From: Actinomycetes bacterium
Lineage (GTDB): Bacteria; Actinomycetota; Acidimicrobiia; Acidimicrobiales; RAAP-2
Assembly: GCA_021795095.1 (NCBI GenBank)
Contig: JAJYPU010000045.1
Span: 1 to 12,635 of the forward strand
Reading direction: 5' to 3'
Length of the DNA stretch: 12,635 nt
The notes under the pieces were generated by a model. The model saw only the letters and a list, made by a program, of their open reading frames with translations, did not search any database and was not told the DNA's origin. Shown here piece by piece: positions 1-6,531 of the stretch. Both the position numbers and the translations under genes were made by a program. The stretch's first letter is position 1; every line of letters starts with the position of its first letter.

Positions 1-72
1 AGGCGATCTGGGGATGCACCCCTTGTCGGTCTGCCCACTCACTCAAGTTCATTGCTTCGAAGTCTTGCGTAG

Positions 73-106
73 CGGTGTCACATCTGGTGGCAACCCCTTG
101 ACACCG
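73..106. repeat. 8-bp inverted repeat upstream of xseA (hairpin or operator)
   Basis: CGGTGTCA (73-80) is the exact reverse complement of TGACACCG (99-106), and the two arms are 18 nt apart. The right arm overlaps a consensus -35-like TTGACA at 98-103. At the usual 17-nt spacing (121-126, ACGACA) there is no convincing -10 box. No T-tract follows the hairpin on either strand. It could be the terminator of a gene left of the window, an operator for xseA, or chance. The repeat itself is certain; its role is not known. Confidence 0.45.
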
Positions 107-149
107 GACAAACGCATCGAACGACACAGTGGAGCGATAGCCTCGCCAC

Positions 150-1421
150 GTGACTGACGACGGGGCGGCGGAGCAACGCGAGATCATCGACGTCGGGACC
201 TTTTACCAACTGCTCACGGCGCAGTTGGAGTCCGCCTACGGACGTCGACACCCGCGCTGGATCCGAGGTGAAGTCGCCAAGGTGTACGAGAAGACCCACC
301 TCTACGTGGACCTCGTCGACGCGGGCTCGTCGTCGGACACAAAGCGGCCCGTACTGAACGCACACTGCTGGGCGACCCAGTGGAACGTCATCAAGCGCCG
401 GTTGAGCGACGATGGTGTCACGCTGAAGGCGGGCACGGTCGTGAACCTGTTCGGGTACGTCGACCTCTATGCGCCGTCGGGGCGCATCGGGTTCACGGTG
501 ACCGAGGTCGATGTGGCCGGTCTGCTGGGCGACGTCGCGCGCCGCCGTCTCGAGCTCATAGCCCGGCTTCGTGCCGAGGGACTGCTCGAGGCCAATCGGT
601 CTCGTTCTGTCAGCCCCGTGCCGTTGCGCGTGGGGCTCGTGGCCAGCCCCCAGACCGAGGGTTTCAGCGACTTCACCGGCCAGTTGGTGCGATCGGGCTA
701 TTCCTTTGAGATATACCTGGTCAAAGCACTTGTTCAGGGAGAGGCAGCCCCCGCACAGCTCGTCGCGGCGATAGAACGACTCGACACCGAGGGGCTCGAC
801 GTGCTGTGCATCGTGCGTGGCGGCGGCTCTCGCGGGGACCTCGCCTGTTTCGACGACGAACGTGTCGCGCGAGCGATCGCGGCGGCGCGCACGCCGGTCT
901 TCACGGGGATCGGACACACGGGCGACGAAGCGGTGGCGGACTTGGTCGCGCACACCAGTGCCATCACCCCCACGAAGCTCGGCGAGGATTTGGTCTCGGT
1001 CGTAGACGAGTGGCATCGGCGCAACGTTCGCGAGCCGGCGCGCGCGGTGATCGAGGCCGCGGATTCAATCGTGGAAGAGGCGACGGCTTTCCTTGGAGAG
1101 CGTCGCCGGACCATGATCTTCGCCGTTCGGGACCGACTGCGCGCCGAACAACGACACCTGATCGCGACGCGCGAACGCGTCGACCTCGCCGTCCGCTACA
1201 CCATCGATCGCGCCGAGCGATGGCTCGAGACGGTTCATCGCCTATTGAACGCGTATGACCCTCAGCGACGGCTCGTCCAGGGGTGGTCGATAGTGTCGAA
1301 ACCCGATGGGTCGATCGTGCGTAGCGTGCATGACGTCATCGATGGCGAGGACGTGGTGATCCGGGTCGGCGATGGCGAGATGGCGGCGTCGATCACGGCG
1401 CGAGAGGAGAAGGACGCATGA
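150..1421 (+). CDS. xseA: Exodeoxyribonuclease VII large subunit
   Basis: This is the catalytic subunit of exonuclease VII, a cytoplasmic nuclease that degrades single-stranded DNA from both ends into oligonucleotides without needing a metal ion. The N-terminal part (about residues 15-125) fits the OB-fold that binds ssDNA, with the typical IRGEV and FGYVDLYAPSGR segments. The rest is the Exonuc_VII_L domain. The residues expected at the active site are in place: D174 in SPQTEGFSD, R223 in VRGGGSRGD, and H256 and D259 in GIGHTGDEAVAD. The last motif differs from the common GHETD form but keeps its His and Asp. The C-terminal half is charged and probably helical, as in the family. At 423 residues it is slightly shorter than the E. 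coli protein (456). The GTG start is the first possible one, because an in-frame TAG lies at 138-140. A weak GGAG sits 15 nt upstream. The stop overlaps the xseB start (ATGA). Confidence 0.95.
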   Translation: MTDDGAAEQREIIDVGTFYQLLTAQLESAYGRRHPRWIRGEVAKVYEKTHLYVDLVDAGSSSDTKRPVLNAHCWATQWNVIKRRLSDDGVTLKAGTVVNLFGYVDLYAPSGRIGFTVTEVDVAGLLGDVARRRLELIARLRAEGLLEANRSRSVSPVPLRVGLVASPQTEGFSDFTGQLVRSGYSFEIYLVKALVQGEAAPAQLVAAIERLDTEGLDVLCIVRGGGSRGDLACFDDERVARAIAAARTPVFTGIGHTGDEAVADLVAHTSAITPTKLGEDLVSVVDEWHRRNVREPARAVIEAADSIVEEATAFLGERRRTMIFAVRDRLRAEQRHLIATRERVDLAVRYTIDRAERWLETVHRLLNAYDPQRRLVQGWSIVSKPDGSIVRSVHDVIDGEDVVIRVGDGEMAASITAREEKDA

Positions 1422-1630
1422 CAGTTGGGGGTTGGAATGAGGCCGCGGGTGAGCTGAACGCGATCGTCTCATCGTTCGATGAGGGTGAGGTCTCCGTCGA
1501 CGACTTGATTGAGAAGTTGGCGAGGGCGACCACGATCATCGAAGAGTTGGAGGCTCGACTCAACGCGACCAAGGCCAAGGTCGAGGAGTTGGCACCGCGG
1601 ATCGCACGGGTCGGCGATCAGGGTGACTGA
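1418..1630 (+). CDS. xseB: Exodeoxyribonuclease VII small subunit
   Basis: This is the small helical subunit that binds in several copies to the C-terminal helices of XseA and is needed for exonuclease VII activity. The 70 residues match the family in size and layout. A WNEAAGELNAIV helix is followed by a short FDEGEVSVDDLIEKL turn and helix, then a long charged helix (EELEARLNATKAKVEEL) that would form the coiled hairpin. The start codon lies inside the xseA stop (ATGA, 4-bp overlap), and a very strong ribosome-binding sequence, GAGGAGAAGG (1404-1413), precedes it. This fits the need for more small than large subunit. Its last 8 bases overlap the start of the metallo-hydrolase gene. Confidence 0.93.
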   Translation: MTVGGWNEAAGELNAIVSSFDEGEVSVDDLIEKLARATTIIEELEARLNATKAKVEELAPRIARVGDQGD

Positions 1631-2336
1631 TCGTCTCTACTTTCGCCAGCTCCTCGCGGGCGTGGACTTCGCGGTCGGTGATCCGGTGGCGACCCAGATG
1701 GTCAATTTTGTCTACGCCGTCGGCGATCGCGAGACCGGTGACGCGGTGCTGATAGACCCGGCGTATCGTCCCAGCGAACTGCTCGATGTGCTCGAGCAGG
1801 ACGCCATGACGGCGCGCGCGGTCGTGCTCACCCACTACCACGCCGACCACGCGGGCGGGTCGCTCGTGGGTCACCATATCGCCGGTACGAGGGAGCTCCT
1901 CGAAGTCCGCGATGTCCCGGTCCACGTCCAGTCGGCCGAGTCACAGTGGGTGCGTGAGGGGTCTGGCGTAGGAGCGAGCAACCTCGTAGAGCACGAGTCC
2001 GGTGATGTGATCGAGATCGGGTCGGTGAGTGTGACCTTGATTCATACCCCCGGTCACACGCCGGGTAGTCAGTGCGCGCTCGTCGACGGACGTCTGATCA
2101 GTGGCGATACGCTCTTCATCGATGGCTGCGGGCGAACGGACCTGCCGGGCTCTGACCCGACCGAGATGTACCGGACGCTGACGAGTCGACTGGCCGACCT
2201 CGACGGTTCGACCTGGCTGTACCCAGGACATCGCTACGCCTCCGAGGCAACGGCCCAACTGGACGATATCCGCCGGGACAACGCGGTCCTCGCACCGATG
2301 AGCGCCGAGCAATGGCTAGCGACGTTCAGCCGATAG
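1623..2336 (+). CDS. MBL-fold metallo-hydrolase, persulfide dioxygenase (ETHE1)/glyoxalase II-like
   Basis: This is a 237-residue metallo-beta-lactamase-fold enzyme. It carries the HxHxDH metal motif as H71-Y-H73-A-D75-H76, then H145 in HTPGHTPG, D162 in SGDTLF, and H203 in LYPGHRY, which together supply a full metal site. The segment GDTLFIDGCGRTDLPG is close to the GCGRTDF signature of ETHE1-type persulfide dioxygenases, so oxidation of glutathione persulfide or another low-molecular-weight thiol persulfide is a good guess. Hydrolysis of an S-acyl thiol (glyoxalase II) is the alternative. The GTG start at 1623 overlaps the xseB end (GTGACTGA) and begins MTDRLYFRQLLAG, a natural start for the fold. 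An in-frame ATG at 1509 would add 38 residues that only mirror xseB. Its final 25 bp overlap the flavoprotein gene, so translation is likely coupled along the operon. Confidence 0.85.
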   Translation: MTDRLYFRQLLAGVDFAVGDPVATQMVNFVYAVGDRETGDAVLIDPAYRPSELLDVLEQDAMTARAVVLTHYHADHAGGSLVGHHIAGTRELLEVRDVPVHVQSAESQWVREGSGVGASNLVEHESGDVIEIGSVSVTLIHTPGHTPGSQCALVDGRLISGDTLFIDGCGRTDLPGSDPTEMYRTLTSRLADLDGSTWLYPGHRYASEATAQLDDIRRDNAVLAPMSAEQWLATFSR

Positions 2337-3553
2337 AACGACTCGATGAGTCGAGCCACGTCGTGGTCGTGGGCGCCGGCCTGTCGGGCTGGCGACTCGT
2401 GGAGGCCCTTCGACGAGACGGCTACCGAGGCGCCGTGACCGTCATCGGCGACGAACATCATCGACCCTACGATCGTCCACCGCTGTCTAAGCAGGTCCTC
2501 ACCGGCGTGGTGGATCTTCACGACACCGTTCTCGTGCGTTCGGGCTCGCCCGAAGACGTGGCGTGGCGACTCGGTGTGGCCGCGGTCGGACTGGACATCG
2601 ACCGCCGTGAGGTCCGACTGGCCGACGGCGGACGTGTGGCGGCCACGCACGTGGTGATCGCGACGGGTACGCGCGCGAGGCGGCTGACGACGTCGGCGGG
2701 GCAACGGGTGCACGTGCTTCGAACGATTGACGACGTGCAAGGTCTGAACGACGACCTGGCGCGTATGACGCCGGGTTCGACCATTGCGATCATCGGCGGT
2801 GGTTTCATCGGTGCCGAGGTCGCGTCGTCGCTGACGAAGCGGGGGTTTCGCGCGGTCGTGCTCGAGATGGCGCCTCGGCCGCTGCTCGGAGTGCTCGGCG
2901 AGCAAGTGTCGTCGTGGCTACTCGACCTCCCCGCGTTGGCGGGTGTCGAACTGCGAACCAACCAGCAAGTCAGTGATGTGGTGGAAGGACCCGACGCGCT
3001 GCTCGTGCGCATTGATGGTTCGCCCGACGTCGTCGCGGAGGTTGTGGTGGCGGGGGTGGGCGCCGTCCCGAACGTCGAATGGCTGAACGGATCGGGTCTC
3101 GCGCTCGAGAACGGCGTTGTCGTCGACTCGGCCATGCAGGCCGCGCCGGGGATCTCCGCCATCGGTGATGTCGCCCGATTCGAGTGGTCGGGACCCGTCG
3201 GTTCGACGCTCGTGCGAATGGAGCACTGGCAGGTGGCGAACGATCACGCCACAACGCTGGCGCGTGTGTGGCTCACGGGTGAACGGGACGAGGCGCCGTT
3301 CATCCCGTACTTCTGGTCGGATCAGTACGGCAAGAAGATTCAGCTCCTCGGCCATCCCGATCCGCACGACGACGTCACGCGAGTCCTGGGTGACGCTGGA
3401 TCGGGTCGGTGGCTCGCCCTCTACCACCGCGACGACGTGGTCACCGGTATCGTCGCGCTCAGCAGTCCGAGGGCGTTGATGCTCTCCAAAGTGCTCTTGG
3501 ACACACCGACCACGGTGCGTGAGGCAATCGCACGTGCACCGTGGTCGTCGTAG
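2312..3553 (+). CDS. FAD-dependent NAD(P)H:ferredoxin/rubredoxin reductase-like oxidoreductase
   Basis: This 413-residue flavoprotein is of the rhodocoxin/putidaredoxin-reductase type, which moves electrons from a nicotinamide cofactor to a small iron-sulfur protein. An N-terminal FAD Rossmann motif, VVVVGAGLSG (17-26), is followed by the family's RPYDRPPLSK segment (51-60). The second Rossmann motif, IIGGGFIGAE (160-169), ends in the acidic E185, which suggests NADH over NADPH. The third FAD motif is GISAIGDVARF, with D286. The C-terminal reductase domain shows EHWQVANDHA and PYFWSDQYGKKIQLLG. There is no redox-active CxxC pair and no rhodanese domain, so it is not a disulfide reductase of the CoA-disulfide type. 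The ATG at 2312 lies 25 bp inside the metallo-hydrolase gene. No ferredoxin or P450 gene is visible in the window, so its partner is unknown. Confidence 0.87.
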   Translation: MASDVQPIERLDESSHVVVVGAGLSGWRLVEALRRDGYRGAVTVIGDEHHRPYDRPPLSKQVLTGVVDLHDTVLVRSGSPEDVAWRLGVAAVGLDIDRREVRLADGGRVAATHVVIATGTRARRLTTSAGQRVHVLRTIDDVQGLNDDLARMTPGSTIAIIGGGFIGAEVASSLTKRGFRAVVLEMAPRPLLGVLGEQVSSWLLDLPALAGVELRTNQQVSDVVEGPDALLVRIDGSPDVVAEVVVAGVGAVPNVEWLNGSGLALENGVVVDSAMQAAPGISAIGDVARFEWSGPVGSTLVRMEHWQVANDHATTLARVWLTGERDEAPFIPYFWSDQYGKKIQLLGHPDPHDDVTRVLGDAGSGRWLALYHRDDVVTGIVALSSPRALMLSKVLLDTPTTVREAIARAPWSS

Positions 3554-3561
3554 CGAGACCT

Positions 3562-3591
3562 CGACTCGGTCCCACGCTTGCCGAGGGGTCG
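3562..3591. terminator. Possible weak bidirectional terminator hairpin
   Basis: Between the convergent flavoprotein and kinase genes, CGACTCGG (3562-3569) can pair with CCGAG (3581-3585) plus TCG (3589-3591), with a 3-nt bulge and an 11-nt loop. There is no T-tract. The position suits a terminator, but the stem is weak and could be chance in GC-rich DNA. Confidence 0.22.
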
Positions 3592-3637
3592 GGTCACGGT
3601 GTTCGCGTCAGCCGCGGTCGACCATCGGGGCGAACGA

Positions 3638-5089
3638 TCAGAACGACACCGCGCTGAGCTCGGGGATCGTCTGGGCCGCGCGAGCCACCATCGTGCGCCA
3701 GAGGTCCCGCGACGTGACTCGGGCCGCGTCATCGAGCTGGGGATCGATGGTGGTCGTGGGATGCCAGAGCGACTCGACGTCTGCTACCGAGAGGAAACCG
3801 GCGCCGACGAGGGCCATGAGGCCCGCGCCGCGGGTGGTGGCCTCACGTTCGGATGAGACGGCGACCGGTCGACCGGTGACGTCGGCCAGGTGCTGGACGA
3901 GGAAGTCGTTCGCCGACATCCCGCCGTCAACGCGGATCTCCGTGATGGTCGACTGGGTCTCACGTTCGGCCGCGTCCACCAGGTCGGCGCCGCGGTGCGC
4001 GATCCCCTCGAGGATCGCGCGCACCAGGTGAGCCCGAGACGACCCGCGGGTGAGCCCGAAGAAACCGGCGCGAGCACCGAAGTCCCAGTACGGCGTGCCG
4101 AGCCCCGAAAGTGCTGGAACGAACCAGACGCCGTCGGTGCTCGGTACTGAGCGAGCGAGGGACGCACTCGACTGGACATCCTCGATCAGACCCAACTCAT
4201 CACGGGCCCAGTCGAGCGTCGAACCCGCCGAGAGGACGATCCCTTCCAAGCCCCAGGTCACGACGCCGCCGTGACTTCGCGCCACAATCGGGAAACACCC
4301 GGATTCGTAGGGGGTCATGGCGACGGGGCCCACTGGACCACGAACCATGTTCAGCATCGCGCCGGTGCCGAAGGTGATCTTGGCACCCGAGCGAACGATG
4401 GACTGTCCGAACATCGAGGCCGGCTGGTCGCCGATGAGAGCCGTGATGGGTGGCGCACCGCGCAACGCACTGGCTCGGCCGTGGTCGGCGATCGTATCGA
4501 CGATACGCGGCATCATCGCCGGATCGAGTCCGAGCAGTTCCAAGGTCCGCCCGTCCCAGTGGTCGACGCCGACCGATACCAGACCCGTGATGGCGGCGTT
4601 TGAGCGGTCCGTCACGTGGCTCGCACCCTCGGTGAGCAGCCAGACCACCCACGTCTCGATGGTCGCGAACCGGATCGATCCCGCGTCGCGCGCGGCATGG
4701 TCGACGAGCCACTTCGCTTTGGTGGCGGACTGGTTGGGTGCGAGTCGCAGTCCTTCGCCCTGTAAGACGAGACAGTCGAATACGGTGCGAAGGTCCTGCC
4801 AACCGAGCGTGGGGCCGAGTGGCGTACTGGTGAGTGGGTCAAAAACCAAGGTCGTGGCCCGTTGGTTCGTGATGCCCACCGCGTCACAGGCTCCGCCGTC
4901 GGCGAGCGTGCGCTCGGCCAGTTCGAGTACGGTCCGACCGATCTCGGCCCCGTCCAGTTCAACCTCGCCGGGCTGGGGGGAGGTGATCGTCAAGCGTCGT
5001 TGGTGGACGTGAGTGACCGCTCCAGTCTCCGAGACCAGGGCCGTGCGCACCGATGAGCTGCCGACGTCGATGGTGAGGGCCTTCACCAC
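3638..5089 (-). CDS. FGGY-family carbohydrate kinase, glycerol kinase-like, with altered substrate pocket
   Basis: This 483-residue sugar/polyol kinase aligns along its full length with glycerol kinase, which makes sn-glycerol 3-phosphate from glycerol and ATP. The N-terminal phosphate loop is DVGSSSVR (8-15). GITNQR, GWQDLRT, VTDRSNA, the catalytic-base motif IGDQPASMFGQ (D221), the GTG turn at 241-243, LSGLGTPYWD, FGLTRG and RVDGGMSAND follow in family order. Three of the six side chains that contact glycerol in E. coli GlpK are changed: Glu84 to A78, Tyr135 to N119 and Phe270 to M245. Arg83, Trp103 and Asp245 are kept (R77, W97, D221). The catalytic core looks intact, so it is probably active on a different or larger polyol. 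It is the last gene of a three-gene operon. Its GTG start overlaps the upstream gene by 7 bp, with GGGGGTG as a likely ribosome-binding site. Automatic annotation would probably call it glpK. Confidence 0.85.
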   Translation of the reverse strand: MVKALTIDVGSSSVRTALVSETGAVTHVHQRRLTITSPQPGEVELDGAEIGRTVLELAERTLADGGACDAVGITNQRATTLVFDPLTSTPLGPTLGWQDLRTVFDCLVLQGEGLRLAPNQSATKAKWLVDHAARDAGSIRFATIETWVVWLLTEGASHVTDRSNAAITGLVSVGVDHWDGRTLELLGLDPAMMPRIVDTIADHGRASALRGAPPITALIGDQPASMFGQSIVRSGAKITFGTGAMLNMVRGPVGPVAMTPYESGCFPIVARSHGGVVTWGLEGIVLSAGSTLDWARDELGLIEDVQSSASLARSVPSTDGVWFVPALSGLGTPYWDFGARAGFFGLTRGSSRAHLVRAILEGIAHRGADLVDAAERETQSTITEIRVDGGMSANDFLVQHLADVTGRPVAVSSEREATTRGAGLMALVGAGFLSVADVESLWHPTTTIDPQLDDAARVTSRDLWRTMVARAAQTIPELSAVSF

Positions 5090-6531
5090 GGCTCACCCCC
5101 GAGGCCGAGGACGCCGGGATTCATCGAGTCCGACGGGTCAAGGGCGCCCTTCAGCGCCTTGAGCACGTCGAAGCCGTCGCCGAGGGCGCGATGGACGAAC
5201 CGTGACCGATTCCGCCCGACACCGTGATGGTGGCTGAGCGAGCCCCCATGGTCCAGTACGGCGAACGTGGCGGCGTCCCAGGCGGCGCGGTAGTAGTCCC
5301 GTGGATCACCGGGCGGTTGACCCGCGAAGGTGAAGTACAGGCAGGCGCCGTCGACGTAGGCGTGCGATTGATGGACCGACGCGACGAGGGTCGACTCGAC
5401 GGCGCGCAGCGCGTCGAGCGCGGCGACGCGCATCGCCCCGAGGGTCGACCACGGCCCCGACACCTCGATGGTGTCGACGACCACCCCGGCCGCCCATAGC
5501 TTCGCGAGGGCGCTGACGTCATTGCGGTGTTCGAGCCAGTGTGCGACCGCGTCATCCTCGAGCACCGCGACGTCCCGCGCCACGTCGCTCACGACGGCCA
5601 TGACGGCGTCCACCATGATGGGTTCGCCTTCGTCGATGACGATGAGCGCGCAGCCGTCGAGGTCGAAATTCCGCTTCGACTCGGTCTCGTCGTAGAGGCG
5701 AAGGACCGCGGGGTGAGCGTCGCGCTGGAGGATCGAGCGACAGAGTTCCATGCCCGTGTCGAAGTCCGAGACCGAGAGCGCGCGACGACGTTCGTAGGCG
5801 GGTAGGGGTCGCATTACGAGTGTCGCTTCGGTGATGACGCCGAGGGCGCCCTCAGACCCGACGAAGAGTTGGACGAGGTCTGGTCCGGCCGACTGGCGGG
5901 GACCGCGTCCGCCGAGGGTGACGACGTCGCCGGAGGCGAGCACGACGGTGAGACCACGCACCATGTCCTCGACCTTGCCATAGCGGTTCGAATACTGGCC
6001 GGCGCCACGGCAGGCGAGCCATCCACCCACGGTGGCGAGCTCGAAGGACTGGGGGAAATGCCCGACGGTGAAGCCTTCGGCGTTGATCACCCGTTCAAGG
6101 TCGGGGCCGAAGACGCCGGCCTCGAGTGTTACCGTGCCTGAGACCGGGTCGAGACTCGTGATTCGGTCTAGTCCGGTGAGGTCGAGGGCGACACCGCCGG
6201 TGGGGGCGACGCCACCGCCGAGGACCCCCGAACGACCGCCCTGAGCGGTGATCGAGAGACCGTGGCGCGTGGCGACTCGGATCGCGTCTCGGACCTCGGC
6301 CGTGGAGCGCGGACTCACCACGACGCCGGGCCAGTGGGGCACGACGCCACGCATGGTCGATGCGAGCGAGAGGGGCCACCAGTCGCGGCCGTGCTCGGCC
6401 CGGGTCATGGGCTCGACGCTGTACGGCACACCGACCTCGGCGAACGCCTCGAGCACGGTGGCATCGATGGGCGGGGGTGCCACGTCGGCGACGCCGGGTG
6501 GGTAGGCGACGGGCGCGGTCGGGCGCGTCAC
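5083..6531 (-). CDS. FAD-binding oxidase, alkylglycerone-phosphate synthase-like
   Basis: This 482-residue flavoprotein of the VAO/PCMH family is closest by motif to alkyldihydroxyacetone-phosphate synthase (AGPS), which swaps the acyl chain of acyl-DHAP for a fatty alcohol to form the ether bond. The FAD-binding half shows QGGRSGVLGG (97-106), the phosphate-binding ATVGGWLACRGAGQYSNRYG (166-185) and the closing GSEGALGVITEATL (225-238). In the cap domain are R278 (LRLYDE), the DTIEVSGPWS segment, Y392 in SHAYVDGACLYFTF and the triple His H434-H436 in SHHHGVGR. The Arg, the Tyr and the triple His correspond to residues implicated in AGPS catalysis. The C-terminus LDPSDSMNPGVLG is typical. The GTG start overlaps the glpD stop (GTGA), with GAGGGG about 10 nt upstream. 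Similar actinobacterial proteins are often annotated only as FAD-binding oxidoreductase. True ether-lipid synthesis is unproven, because no DHAP acyltransferase is nearby. Confidence 0.85.
   Translation of the reverse strand: MTRPTAPVAYPPGVADVAPPPIDATVLEAFAEVGVPYSVEPMTRAEHGRDWWPLSLASTMRGVVPHWPGVVVSPRSTAEVRDAIRVATRHGLSITAQGGRSGVLGGGVAPTGGVALDLTGLDRITSLDPVSGTVTLEAGVFGPDLERVINAEGFTVGHFPQSFELATVGGWLACRGAGQYSNRYGKVEDMVRGLTVVLASGDVVTLGGRGPRQSAGPDLVQLFVGSEGALGVITEATLVMRPLPAYERRRALSVSDFDTGMELCRSILQRDAHPAVLRLYDETESKRNFDLDGCALIVIDEGEPIMVDAVMAVVSDVARDVAVLEDDAVAHWLEHRNDVSALAKLWAAGVVVDTIEVSGPWSTLGAMRVAALDALRAVESTLVASVHQSHAYVDGACLYFTFAGQPPGDPRDYYRAAWDAATFAVLDHGGSLSHHHGVGRNRSRFVHRALGDGFDVLKALKGALDPSDSMNPGVLGLGGEPW

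Noticed and set aside
1509..1622. ATG start 38 codons upstream of the metallo-hydrolase
   Set aside because: The added residues are an Arg-rich shadow of xseB. The GTG at 1623 sits in the normal overlapping position.
4317..5012. 231-codon open frame on the plus strand inside the kinase gene
   Set aside because: It is the mirror frame of a strongly conserved kinase, rich in Ser, Arg and Pro with no domain features.
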